DNA of 64,000 bases from Calonectria ilicicola (Eukaryota; Ascomycota; Sordariomycetes; Hypocreales; Nectriaceae). The stretch is taken from positions 6,634,001 to 6,698,000 of the forward strand of contig CP085825.1 in assembly GCA_020809705.1 (NCBI GenBank). Reading direction: 5' to 3'. How positions within the stretch are numbered: the stretch's first letter is position 1; every line of letters begins with the position of its first letter. Positions 46,013 through 57,726 of this stretch are shown in pieces. Under the pieces are notes generated by a model. The model saw only the letters and a program-made list of their open reading frames with translations. It did no database searches and had not been told where the DNA came from. The position numbers were made by a program, and so were the translations under genes.

Positions 46013-47596
46013 TTAAACGTCCAAGGGCTTTTGCCCGCTCCAGAAAATCATCTTGCCGTAGGCGTGCACTTTAGGGTCGCGCATCGACTGGCGGCACTGG
46101 GCGAAGAAGACTTCCATCTCGGTCTTGTCCCAGCCCAGCGCAGGGAAGTGGACGGCGCCAACAGCAGGGAAGAATTCCTCACAGGCGGTGCGGTAATACA
46201 TGCCGACCAATCTCATGATCCTTTTATCAGAGTGTCAGTCTAGAAAGCTCTTGTGCTTATTGAGAAGCTTTGACAACTTACTTGTCGCGAGGCCATGTGC
46301 CGTAGGGCAGTTTAATGTAGTTTTGCTTAATGTTGACAAACCCAGCCTCGGCAAGGTACTGTCCGCCAAAGACGGCGGCGTGCGAGTTTGTGCCGAACTT
46401 AGCAAACGCCTCGAGGAGAATTTCGGTAAAGCGCTTGATGGGCCAGTCTTCAGGGATGGTGTTGTCATCGGAGTGGACCATGCCATCGACGTCTTGAAGC
46501 TCGACCCAAGCACCAGGTTTCATGTGGCTACAGAGTGAGTACCTAGTTAGTTTACTATAGCCTGGACATTTTTATGAAGAATGAGACCTACGCATATGCT
46601 TGCTTAAGCAGTCCCACTGGCGATTTGAGGATAGGAATCATGTTGCGCATGTGGACAAAGTCAAAGTCGTCACCATTCAACCACTCGTCTTCGACATCAT
46701 CAATAAGAAACCTATCATTTTGTTAGAATCGGCATTGGCTACCCCGGTTTAACCTTTTTTCCACGCAATCGATGACTTACTTGACGTTCGGTGGCACCCA
46801 AGCCGGCTGGATGGGACTCAGGTCTAGCCCCAAGACCTCGGCACTGGGATATTTGTCTCCAACTATTAGGTTGCATTATCAAGTCAGCCTTACCGCATAC
46901 ACCAGACTCGCTCTTTCTCACGTGGGATTATTATTTACCCTCAATGGCCCATATCCCCGTCCCGGTGCCCAGATCGGCAATCTTTTGCGGATACTCGCCA
47001 ATAGGCGAGTAAAATAGGCGTCCATCGGTGGCTTCGAGCATCATGGCGTGCAGCATGTCCTCGCGGTTCTGCTCGGCCTCGTCGTTGGGCAGCGGGTATC
47101 GTCCATGGCGGTAGCGGTGGTATCGGCGCCCATTCTGGTAGCTGTGTTCGTAGATGCTCGAGTTGAGCGACGTCGAGTCGGTCTGGTCGCTGACAGAGTC
47201 GGCATCAAAGTCGCTCGTTGAGAACTCGCCCTCCTCGTCGGTGCCGCCGGCTTCTATGAGGGCATCGCCGTACAAGAGGCCTTGGCCGGCATCTTCGGCC
47301 GTCTCGGCGGTGTCCAGGCCCGGAGCAGCTTGTCCTTGTGCGCAGCGTCAGTGTCAGCACGGCCAGATTGCTGGGGGGTAGAGAGGGCCAAGAGGGTGGT
47401 AATAATAGTAATATTCGCATTGCGACACCCTTGGCCCGCGCGATGATATCACCATCCTGCCATCACCCAGTTTCTTCCGCATCTACTCTTACATACCTGG
47501 GATTTGCCCATTCTCCCGCCGGGGACTTCCCTTTGGACTCGCCTTTGGGCTGCTCACCGGGCTCCGCTTTTCATCGGACCCGTCCACGATGCCCAT
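46013..47596 (-). CDS. LaeA/UMTA-like SAM-dependent methyltransferase
   Basis: Six exons (47596-47497, 47334-46939, 46862-46781, 46711-46592, 46527-46282, 46220-46013) with introns of 162, 76, 69, 64 and 61 bp keep frame and give 383 aa. The first ~90 residues are Ser/Pro/Asp-rich. Then come the family marks: [20 protein letters not shown], motif [58 protein letters not shown] and [13 protein letters not shown]. The last part ([35 protein letters not shown]) matches the general UMTA/TAM group rather than LaeA itself. LaeA relatives act in the nucleus on secondary metabolism and development, whereas other group members methylate metabolites; neither role can be fixed here. The long spacer upstream may hold complex regulation. 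ATG 47596 is preferred over further upstream codons because it opens the conserved part with a consensus first intron. Confidence 0.88.
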
Positions 47597-50500
47597 TGCG
47601 ACGCCGTATCTCGTGTTGTTTCCCCCCTGGTGTGCACGCAGGTGCTCTCTCGTTCTTATTCGCCGACGCAGCTCGATCGAAGGAATCGGTTCCTTGTGCC
47701 CCAAAAAATCGAACAATGGCACTTCTGCAATTGGAAAAGCACACACGCGCGTGCGCGGGGGAAGTGGGTAATGGAAAGCGAGAATGAAGGACACACAAGA
47801 ACTCCGCCAGACCAGGGCGACAATACGACCCGGGTCGACGGGAGGTACAGGCAGCCCGTCAGATTCAATTTAAGGCCAGAGACGAATCGAATCGCTGGTC
47901 AGTGGGGCCCGCAGCCGCGGGACTTGGAGCGAGGCCCGCGGCAGGATTCAATTGAGTCGCGGGGCGGAGAGAACCGAGACAAGATGCGAATTATGACAGG
48001 TAATCAGGCAGAGGCAGAGGCGGCGGCGGCGTCGGCGCATGTAGTAGGTCTGACGGTGTGTGTAATGCAGTCACGGTGACGATGGCTATGTGTATACGGA
48101 AGACCGGCAGTTGGGGAGAAAGGCAGAAGAAAAGAAAAAATTAATTATAATTACAATATAGAAAAACAACAACAATTAAGTCCAAGACCAGATCGAAACT
48201 GATCGGGGGCGCTTTTTTTTTTTTTTTTTTACTTTTGGCTTCGTTGCAGCTGGAGGAAGCTTGGGCAGAGAGGCCGGAGAAGCTAGTTGGAAGCGAAAAA
48301 GAAAAAGCTTGAGCACAAGACGGTGAGAGTCTGGAATCAAGACAGGCTCGACATGGCGCATCATGGCTTCAGGGGGGCGTGGGACGATGGCCTGATGAAT
48401 TTGGGGCGGAGACGGTGTCTCGGGATACTTTTGTGTCCAACTGTTGGAGGAGACTGGACTAACATGACACGGACGGCTAGAGAAAAGGAAGCCATCACGC
48501 ATTCAGATTTACAATATCCCTTTTTGGCTTTACATGCGAGAACGATTGTTGGTTCCCGTACAACTCCTTTTACGATGCAACCGCAGTTTGTTTGTCTCTG
48601 CTCTTTTTTTTTTTCGTTTATATTCCCTGCCAGGTATGTGCATGCATGCAAGGGGACACCAACAACGTCGAGGCAACATCGTCACCATTCCATCTCATCT
48701 CCGAAAGCTTCCATTGCACGGTAAGCAACGTTTTAAAGTCGTAGGCACTGCACTTTGTCGTCACTTCTTGTGTAACATCAAGCTCTGCGAATTGAGCTCA
48801 AAGCGGAGTAGTCGTTCTGCCTCTTCCCTCTCTGGCTCCCCCCTGCGAGCTTGTGGCGTGTGGCGGCGAACGAAGCTAGCCTGCGACTGGGAAGCACATC
48901 ATACCCTGGCCCCCTCGCCACCACAACAGCTGGTTTAGCGCGCTTTGAAACAACCCAAGCTAGAGCTCTTGCTCGTCGAGCAGGCAGTGCAGGGGGGGCA
49001 GATGGGGGCAAGAAGGAGCTTGGGCGAGCTGACTACTGCGGTGCGGATGGCATGTCTCCTCAGAGGGTCGGCTGGGGACCGGTCCAGCGCACTGGCGCGA
49101 CCAGCGACGGTTCGGCGTGGTTTGCTGCCATTGAGTGGGCGTTATTTTTTCGCCTACAGACCCATCATGCTTCCCCGGGACGCTTTGAGGGGGCTTGTGC
49201 GCGGGACGAGCATGGTGTTATGGGGTCGTTGCAACCGCTTGTTCATGTACGAGACCGACAGGGCTGGGGAGGAGGGGCTTGTGGTTTTTTTTTTTTTCTT
49301 CTTCATGATCCGCCTCGCCTCGTCTACTCAGATTTGTGGCATGACGGGGTGAGATGCACGTCAACATCCCCAGTTCTTTTCCCTCACCTTGACGAGCCCC
49401 CCACCGACCACCCCCGGGCCGGCCGGGGGACCAGGATGGGAGGGTTCAGGTGATTTGAAGAGGGTGCGTGTGCGGGTTGCATGGAATCCGAAAAAAGAGC
49501 TGCTGGGTGGGAGATGGAAGGGCCTGGCCCGTTTTCTCGGATTGCCTATTTATCTCACCCCGTCTCTAAGCTGGCCGCGTTTGTCTCGAGCCAAGGCCGT
49601 TTCGGCATGCCAGCTGCGGAACTACACTCTGTCCAATGTGGCTATGTGTCCGCGAGTGCTAAAAGTGCCAGAGAGAGTGGTGTGCGAGTGTGTGTGTCTG
49701 TCGAAAACGATGGCGGGCCTTTGCCTCCTCTGGTGCAACAACGAGACCGCCCACACACACATCGTCACTGTCGATCACTGCCGGAGGCGACTCACAATTG
49801 CCAAAAGAGAGTAAGAAGAGAAAAAGCGGCGGCCCGGCTCTTGGTGCCGCCCCAAGTTCCCAGTGAGGCGTTCTGCAGATGTTGGATGAGGACCGCTGAG
49901 ACACAAAACGGCACCGACTCACCTGAGCCAAGACCATTTCGACTAGAATGGCACCATGGCTGGGTCCGGCAGAGAAATTTCTGCGAGGTTTACGGACAGA
50001 AACTGACGTGATTCGATGATTATTTCCGAGTGTCCAACGTTGCTTTTTATTAAACTACTTTGCTTTTTTTTCCCCTCTCGCACTTTTTTTTTTTTTGCTA
50101 CGTTCACGAGTCTTGGCATTGGCATTGAGGAAAATCGCGGTGAGCACAGCCGCGTGTTTAGTGCGTGGTCAGAAGATGTGCGCGTGTGTGTGTGTCAGTG
50201 TAAGAGCCGGCCGCAGATATCATGATACAAAAAAGAAGGCCACTAGCCATCACGGACCACTTGTCGCTTCATCCCGAACCAGGGACCCTTGGCCGATCCT
50301 GGACTGCCGTAGGCTTTCGGGTGGGCGTGTGGGTTGGGGTTCACAAAGAGGAAAGCTGAGCCGCGTGAGGTTGGCCTGCAGAGTAGGTTTCCCACGCAGG
50401 AGAAGGGGGAGGGAATAGAAGGGAAAAAGTGATGCGTGACCTTGAAAAAGAGAGGCATAGAGAGAGCGCTACTAGCATGGGGGAGAAGACGAACAGGGGG

Positions 50501-52069
50501 GAAGAGTGTGCAGCTGTGGCTGCTGAGTAGAAAGAAGGCAAGCCGCCAAGTGCCTTATCTCCACCGGTTCGCTACTGATGGTCTGTGATGTGAGTGAGCG
50601 AGTGCGTGCGTATGTGCGCCATCCATCGAGCCGACCAGGGGGGTCTGATTGTGTGGTTGAAATCGCTGTGCAAGTGTGCGGCGCAGAGTGGGAGGTGGGA
50701 GGGAGGGACAAGAGAGAAGGGCGGCAGATGCGATTGCAGAGATTCCCATGACGAGCCTGAGAAAACAGAGGAGGTTTTTTTTCGCAGAGTGCGTGTGAGA
50801 GAAGACAATAAGTCATTTCGGCTCTTCTTATCGCGCATTTTGCCTGGTTGCATCGCATCCAATGCATTCCACACACTCTCTCACACGTCATATAAGGAGA
50901 ACCGACTCGTCGACTTTGGACACGCCATGCGAGCGTAACGATTGCAGATTGCCGGCATTGCCATGTCCACACGAGGTGCATGTGCGCAACGTCCCCCGTA
51001 CATACATACATAATACATTACATTAGGGGAAAAGCGAAGGAAGACATGAAAACGAGGAGGAGGACAAGGACGAGGCCATCTGTCCATCCATTCAGCGCTT
51101 AGCGAAACCTCTTTTCCCCTCCCTTTACTCACTCAATTGCTGCTTCTCGTCGTGTCATGTATGTTTGTCTCTCCCACACTCACACACTCTGGGCTTCGCT
51201 CACCGACAAAGCCGGAGCTTATCTTCCAGCCCCCGCGTGCCGCAAAGGGTGTCGTTTTGCACCACACACACGTACTCGCACACACACAGTCCTTCTCTAA
51301 CCTACCTGATTTAGCTCGAGCGTTGCATCGAGATCCCCGACTGCAGGGATGGGCGCCGTGGGAGCACGTCGTGGGAGGATTGGACCCTCAGGGTCCTTGA
51401 CACCCTCTTTGCGCTCGTCCTTTTGCGCGCCCCTCCCCTCCCTTTTCCCAATGATGCAGGCAGCGTGCAGTGCAGTGCGCAGTGTGCGGTGCGGAGCGGT
51501 GCAGCAGAAGCAGTAGAAAGGCGATATCCCATACCCGACGCTACCACTATCGGTGGGGAAACGCGTGAGCTTGATTCGAGCCTCCCCCGGTATTATTTCA
51601 CTTTGTGCTTCGCGCCGGGCGGTCATGCGAGGCCGATCTCTTTTTGTTTTTTTATAATTGTGGGTGTGTGCCATATTAATTTATTAATCTAGAGGCGCAG
51701 TCCGCGACATTTTTTCCGCATCGTGGTTTTGTTTTTATGTGGTTGCCGCCGTCGTCGCCTCCCCCCCCCTCCCTCACCTCTCTCTACTTTTAGCCCCTCG
51801 AGGCGCAACGACATCAGAGTCTAGCCGTCATCAACCTCCTCATTTTTTATGACGGACGACCGCCGCTCTCCTCGCCTGCTCTCTTAATCACAATCACATT
51901 CACAATCACAGTCACGCAGCTGCGTCTGTCTTGATAATATACACCAGACACTTCTTTCACGCAGATCAATTTCTTGCGCATCCGACAATATCTCTATCCT
52001 CCTCTCCCCCTCCTCCTCCTACACCATATACCGCCACCAAAACCCACCACCGAATAAAAAAAAGCATAC
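47597..52069. other. 4.5-kb gene-free divergent spacer with many short repeats
   Basis: No gene could be built on either strand. The region holds an 18-T run (48213-48230), T runs near 49285-49297 and 50088-50098, CA/GT tracts (about 49752-49762, 50186-50195, 51266-51290), ACAT tracts (51000-51013), GTGC-rich sequence (51464-51505) and TCACAATCACA copies (51892-51917). Long 5' leaders or remote control elements for the methyltransferase and the DUF4267-like gene are likely. A long non-coding RNA is possible, but nothing proves it. Confidence 0.55.
51892..51917 (+). repeat. Short TCACAA/TCACAT direct repeats in a 5' leader
   Basis: Four to five copies of a TCACA[A/T/G] unit lie about 150 bp before the next ATG, among pyrimidine-rich sequence. 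This is probably leader sequence. Confidence 0.5.
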
Positions 52070-52729
52070 ATGGCCCCGACTGTTACGACGCCTCTCCTCC
52101 CCATCTCCGCCGACGCCACGGCCGCTCCGCCCCTGGGCGAGTACGGTCATCCACTGCCTCCCGGGCCGCCGCAGGAGTCGATTGCCACACGGGCGCAGCG
52201 CATCGCCATCTCGACTTTTTCGCTGGTTCGCCTCGCACGCGGCATCTCGCTCGTCGTCTACCCGCGCTTCGGCCTCTACGCCCTCGATGTGCCCTCGGAT
52301 GGCTCCTCGTGCATGCTCGCCAGCTTGACTGGTGTGCGCGACATCCTGCTGGCGGGCTTGCTGCACACGGCCGATCTGAACAACTGCCTCGCTGGTGATC
52401 CCTTTGCGCGCCGCGAGGTCAGTCGCGCCCTGGCTGTTAACCTGCTAAGCGACGCTGTCGACGCCTTTGTTCTCATCTTTTACGCCGCCTGGTCGTCCGA
52501 CTGGGGCAACCCATTGACCGTCATTATCATCACTGCCGTCATGGCCATTTTGGAGCACCTGACGCTGTGGAGTTTGAGCGAGGACGAGTGGGAAATCATG
52601 GATCACCGCAGTCTGGAGGAAGACAAGGTGTCGAGAATGAATGCGTGGCTGAGGGATCTGCGCCGGTACGAACAGGCCATTCCTGAATCGACCCGCGGTT
52701 CCGTTGCCCGCTACGAAAGCTTGGCCTAA
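52070..52729 (+). CDS. DUF4267-like small membrane protein
   Basis: Single exon, 219 aa, ATG in good context (catacATGgcc). After a 40-residue Pro-rich tail there are four likely hydrophobic segments: ISTFSLVRLARGISLVVYPR, LASLTGVRDILLAGLLHTAD, LLSDAVDAFVLIFYAAWSSD and VIIITAVMAILEHLTLW. The R-x-x-x-G/A...P-x-FG opening and the LTGVRDILLAG block are the marks of DUF4267 proteins, whose function is not known. A soluble charged C-terminus of about 55 residues (SEDEWEIMDHRSLEEDKVSR) would lie on one side of the membrane. There is no signal peptide cleavage site. Neighbours do not suggest a role. Regulation may be complex, given the long repeat-rich upstream region. Confidence 0.8.
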   Translation: MAPTVTTPLLPISADATAAPPLGEYGHPLPPGPPQESIATRAQRIAISTFSLVRLARGISLVVYPRFGLYALDVPSDGSSCMLASLTGVRDILLAGLLHTADLNNCLAGDPFARREVSRALAVNLLSDAVDAFVLIFYAAWSSDWGNPLTVIIITAVMAILEHLTLWSLSEDEWEIMDHRSLEEDKVSRMNAWLRDLRRYEQAIPESTRGSVARYESLA

Positions 52730-53157
52730 ATTCTTTTCCCTTTTCTTCTTTTTCTTTTCCTTTTTATACTCTTCATCTATTTTCATGTCATCTGGTTATG
52801 ATTGATGGTGTTATGCGGCGTTGCATTTTGCTTTGGTTCACAGCGCGGGAGTTTTTGGTTGCTGCTTTATACTGGCGTTCAGTGTGTTTGGGACGTGTTT
52901 TTTTCGGCGTCTGGATGTTGGATTAATGATGGTCTGGTCCGTGTTCCTGGGATACATCGGGTTGGCAGTCAAAATCAATCGCTTTACGTCTCTTTTCTCT
53001 CTCTTCTCCAACAGCCTTTTTCACAGTCCAATTGTGCCATGCTTTGATACTTGAGAACTTGTGAATTTGTAATTCAGGATGCCACAATGATTTTATCTGT
53101 TCGTCTAACGCTCTATAACGACATTCAAATCTTGAACTTGCACTCTACATGAACAAA
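52730..53157. other. Convergent spacer, DUF4267-like / monooxygenase
   Basis: 428 bp, T-rich just after the stop codon (52731-52775). No gene seen. Confidence 0.6.
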
Positions 53158-54736
53158 TCATAAACGAGTCTTGGTCTTTGCCGCCTCCTCCTCTGCCCAC
53201 GCAGCTTCGTTATTCCTGCGCCACATCTCTCTGCGCAGATCGGTTCCTTGCTGGAACTCGCGGAACCATTCCCGCTTGAACTTGGGCAGCTTCCTGCCCA
53301 CGCCGGCTTCGCCAGGTCCGGCAAGCTCTCGCAGGCCGTCAAAATAGTCTTCAAAGTCCGGGTACACTACCGAGAACTTCGGCCCGTCACCGTGCGTCTT
53401 GATGCGCTCCGTTTCCCAGGTCCCCATCTCCTCTGCGCTCGGCACCTTGCCCCGTCCTGCGAGCACGCGCGCCGCGTACACGGCCTGCCATTCAAAGATT
53501 TTAAATGTAAGGCCTGCGCCAACAGCTCCGACAAAGACCAGTGTTGGGTCTTTCTGCCACACTACGTGCTGGAAGAGGTCAGGCACGCGGTTGTTGCGCA
53601 CCGGGACAGATGGCAGGAAAGGCAGTGTCCAACTATAGCCAGTACCAAAAATGATGTGGTCCACGTCGGGAATCGAGTTTCCATCTGCTAGATGCACTGT
53701 TCTACCGCTGACTTTAGCAATTGATGGTTGCTTAGCGATGCGTGGGTGGTTGAATGCGATATCCCCAAAGTAGCTGTTGAAGGTATGGCCGAGGACAACG
53801 GTGTGAACTGGGGTCTGGGCTGTATCTATCAGATCAACTGCGATATCTGCAGCCGATACTGAAGCTCCAACAACGACAACCCGCTACGATTCGCTTGTTA
53901 GCATCATTCTACAGGTTCCCTTATCAACAACACCCCATCTCAAACCTACCTTGTTCTTGAAGCCGTTTCTTCCCCGGAAGTGTTTACTGTGCAAGACACT
54001 CCCTGGACGGGACTTTTCAAACTCCTCAAGGCCTTCTATTGCTGGGATAAAGGGCACCCAGTAATGGCCATTGGCAACCACCACAGCGTCGAAGTACTCA
54101 ACCCACCAATAGTCCTGCTGCTTCCCCTGCTTCCGCAACGTCACCTTCCACTCGGAGCCCAGCTTCTCAACGTGCTCCACCCACGTGTTGTACGAGACAA
54201 GGTCCTCGTAGCCATTGCGCTGCAGTAGGCTCTCGACGTAGCTGCGCATCACCTTCCACGGGCGAAACGGCGTCTCGGGCCCATGCACGCCAATTGACCA
54301 ATCGCTCCTGACCTCTGGGATCGGCTCCTGGCTGTACTCCATGGTCAAGCTGGCGACATTCGTTTCCAGGTACGGATAGATGGACGACTCGTCGAAGCGC
54401 GGCTGGCCCTCCTCTAACCTTGGGACCTGCGCCGGGAGCTGGTCCGGAATGCGCACGGGGACATCGGCGGAGCGGTCTGCCAGGTGCGCGAAGTCGGTCA
54501 CGGTTGGTGGTGGTGTTGAGTCGCCAATCCTACAAAAAAGGCGACATCAGCCAATTTTCTCCCTGAGTGGTGACCAAATAGAATCACTAGGAGCTCTACC
54601 AGCATCCTCCGGCACCCTCGCGACGCTCAAAGACGCGGATAATGTCGAACGTCTTCTCTTGGGCGAGGGCATCGACAGCAATTGCGCCCGCGGGGCCGGC
54701 GCCGATGACCGCCACGCGCTTCACGGCGGGGGACAT
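53158..54736 (-). CDS. Flavin-containing monooxygenase (FMO-like)
   Basis: Exons 54736-54600, 54529-53950 and 53883-53158 (introns of 70 and 66 bp, GTAGAG and GTAGGT donors) give 480 aa. The N-terminal FAD fingerprint is VAVIGAGPAGAIAVDAL (Gly12, Gly14, Gly17), ending in an acidic/arginine segment (RVFERREGAGGCW, codon 46 split by intron 1). The middle holds VVVANGHYWVPFIP, then LHSKHFRGR, close to the FMO identifying motif. The second Rossmann site VVVVGASVSAADIAVDLI binds NADPH, and IIFGTGYSWTLPFLP is the conserved (F/L)xTGY block. The enzyme would add one oxygen from O2 to a nitrogen, sulfur or carbon centre of a soft nucleophile. There is no membrane anchor at the C-terminus. Substrate is unknown; it may belong to detoxification or a biosynthetic path with the nearby GST, but nothing shows it. 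Confidence 0.9.
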
Positions 54737-55401
54737 TGTCTCGAAAAAATGGGTGCTGCTAGATCGGCGATGGGGGTTAAGTGACGGACAAGGTTATCAG
54801 AGGCAAAAGGAGGGTGGTAAAAAAGGAAAGAGAGGAACAGAGAGAGAAAATAAAACAAAAGGACCGTCTCAAGCATACAATCAATCACAAGTTCAAGTTG
54901 TCTCTGACAGCTCGGACAGAGACACACGGGCTTCTCCACTTTTCCAACGCCAGGTGCCGTCGGGTCAGCGGGAGCCAGTGACGAAGGGCCTCCGGGGTAG
55001 ATTGTGGGGATGCCGTTGATGGTGTCGTCGATTGTGCTATATCACGCCATCGCCGGCGTCGGTGGGATCCAGGGTAAGGCCAGAGTCCAATTGGCAAATG
55101 AGAGGCCGCGATCCAAGGAGAGATAAGGCCGTGCAGGGGGAACCAGACATTGAAGAATTGCAGGGATGGATGCTTGTTGGGAGATCGACTAGAGTGGTTA
55201 ATTAGTCTAGCGTAACAGGATGAGCATCTCATCATGACAAGTCTTTAACCCTAACAAGCTGATATGACGAGATTCGGTAATACCGAAACTTTTTCACATG
55301 GTTTCAAACTTGATTGCAAGGATATGTTGACATATTGCGTTTTTTATACCCAAAATCAACTTGCATGACGAAGTTCTCATAGGTGAACCTTGACTATTCC
55401 T
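54737..55401. other. Spacer between two minus-strand genes
   Basis: 665 bp, containing the promoter of the monooxygenase gene and the 3' end of the kinase gene. A-rich and GA-rich near 54810-54860. No gene seen. Confidence 0.6.
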
Positions 55402-57069
55402 TCAAGGACTTGTCGCTTTGTCGGAGTGGGAAGAATGATCATCTGGTTCTGAAATTTCAGCCTTCTCCTCTCTCCAGTGGTCAATCCAATCAATACACTT
55501 CAGTGCATTTTCGGCCGATATCCTATTGCCTGGTTCATGGTGAATAAGCCCCCTAATCACACCAACCAAGCACTTCAATCCCTCATAATCTGCATCACTG
55601 AATTCAGAATTCTCGTAGTCGTCATCCTGTCTCGTATATGATATGATGGCCTCACGACGAGGTTCAAAAGTGTCCTCAAGAAGACGAGATGGGTTATCAT
55701 CCGACGGATCCATGCCTATCAATATTAGAAAGAAAAAAACGCCTTCAGGCTAACAGCGGACTAACCAAATTGCTTTATATCCCGCCTTATTTCCTCTTCT
55801 CTCATCTCCTCCCACTTTTTATGCCAGGTCGGAGGAAGAGGGCCCACCACACGGGAGATATTCCGAACGTGGTGAGCCGAAGACATCGGAAATCCAAATG
55901 GGGTCTTTTGGTAAAACAACTGATAAATCTGAATTTACATACCGCAGAGTCTGGTCAGCATGGGGTCATCTCAACAAGTTCGATTCTTCCTGTTAGTTCT
56001 TACCAAGCATCCTGCCCTCCAAAGATCATGCCGGTAATCCACTGACTCAATAAAGTAGGTCTCTGGAGAACGTAAGTTAAAGGGCTGAGGCAGGCTCGCA
56101 GCAACCCGATTCTCAGTAACCGGAAATGACTCAGCCCAATCTACCAGACATACATTCTCGTTTGGATCATCAAACCAGTTGATCCAGGAAGCAGATCTCA
56201 CCAGGTGCTTGGGCAAGTTTGGGGGTCTGTCTTCCTTTCCAGCATAGTCTACTGTGGTTGGTTCCCCTCCCAGAGTTTCCCAAAAGTCTTCCTCATTCCA
56301 AAATGCTTGATTGCAGGTAAATAGCAGATTAGACGGGTATATATCTAAATAACAAGCATTGTGGTTAGTAATTTACATGGTCATTTTATTTAGGGTTGCG
56401 GCATCAGTGATAATACCTCCATGCACTATGCCTGCTTCGTGCGAAAGTTTTACGGCCTCAAGAATCTGGCGTGACGCTCGTAGAACTGTATCTGGGCGCA
56501 GGACTTCTTCTGGTTCATCGGGATCGATTGGTCTATAGGAAGACAAAACCTTGGAGACAGAGGGGCCTAGAAGTTCGGACACAATGCATGTATGTGTGCC
56601 ATTAGGTCCAACGTGATGAAAATAGTCGACCAGTTGAGGAAACCAGCGGATTGTATCAGTTGAGACCTTGGCATAATGCTGTTCAAGCATCTTCAACGTT
56701 TTGACTTCAGTGTCTTGCTCCAGATCAAGTGTGGAGACATAAGCCTGTTTTATTTTGATAGAAACCCATCGACTATGATGAATTGCATCGTCAGCGGATG
56801 TTCTAGTTTAATTCTCATGACACATACTCTTGAAAAGAATCGTGAGCAAGCCAGACTGTTGAAAACCCCCCATGTCCAAGTTTGTGGCGAATGGTAAATC
56901 TTCCATCTGAAAAAGTGTCCCCAAGAGCCGTAGGGTGAAACCCTCCCTTGGTATACAGCCCAATGTCTTCGTGCGAGGAATTCATCAAAACCATGACGAC
57001 TTTTGGATATTCAGCCTCCCACGAGTATGGAGGAGATTTACTAGGCTCTGGCCTATTGGATTTCGACAT
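55402..57069 (-). CDS. SRPK-like protein kinase with altered catalytic motifs
   Basis: Exons 57069-56828, 56772-56417, 56344-56004, 55928-55766 and 55715-55402 (introns of 55, 72, 75 and 50 bp) give 471 aa. It opens like SRPK/CMGC fungal kinases: Trp/Tyr-rich lead, GGFHPTALGDTFSDGRFTIR, Gly loop LGHGGFSTVWLAHD (64-77) and strand-3 Lys in WVSIKIKQA (Lys87). Exon 2 supplies CIVSELLGPSVSKVL, and the codon of catalytic Asp200 is split by the next intron: VHGDIYPSNLLF, where HRD-x-K-x-x-N reads HGD-x-Y-x-x-N. The DFG position is VDWAES (Asp268), followed by RSPETYF and DLWRAGCL, with PFGFPMSS further on. Acid residues for Mg are kept, but the catalytic-loop Lys is Tyr202. It may be weakly active or a pseudokinase; SRPK-type enzymes normally phosphorylate SR splicing factors, not shown here. 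The start ATG is the only one that directly precedes the conserved part. Confidence 0.85.
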
Positions 57070-57726
57070 GATGAGTGAATAGATTGAAAAAGAAACAAGA
57101 TAGAATTCTTTATCAATAGTTGAACAGGAATTAAAACCTACGCTTGCGAAATGAAAAACATACGATGGGTTTATGGTGAGAAATTGAGCTGCAGTCATAT
57201 TCTCTTTGGGGAAGGTGACCCCACTAATACAGGATTTGGAGGCACTGATCCAGCGTCTGAATTAGGCAGCATTGATGTAATAAGCGACTCTGATTGGGCA
57301 GACAGGGCTATGAATTAGCTGTAGGTTCTGGTTTGTTTCGTCAGAACATGACACAGTATATGGCGAATTAAAAAATCTATGATTCATGAACCCCGCTTGC
57401 CAATGAAAGCAACGATGGCATATTTTGTGATAATGTAGTATTTGTGATATGCCATTGGCTAGCCATCAATAACTGATTGTCCTTTGCTTTGTTACGAATT
57501 CTTTTGCGTGTCAACGCAGCTACCCTAAAGCGCATCCTTTTGTCAGCTGCTCAATCACCTGCTAATGTATTTAGAGTGTTGTGGGTTTATTTTTAAAAAG
57601 AAAATACTTTTAATTTTTCTACTATACATAGATAATGTCACATCCCCTCTTCCCGATCAAAAATGAATTAATATGGGGTATCATGCTCGAGCGGTTGACT
57701 CAAGGACGCTTTGTCAAGCTTATCAT
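57070..57726. other. Spacer, kinase promoter and secreted-protein 3' end
   Basis: 657 bp, AT-rich at 57360-57480 and 57585-57640. No gene or RNA seen. Confidence 0.55.

Noticed and set aside
55970..55990. GTTCGATTC, a tRNA B-box-like word
   Set aside because: Lies in a kinase intron; no matching A box and no acceptor stem pairing around it.
57680..57705. GCTCGAGCGGTTGACTCAAG, resembling the 5' part of a Ser/Leu tRNA
   Set aside because: No B box or closing stem follows within a tRNA length.
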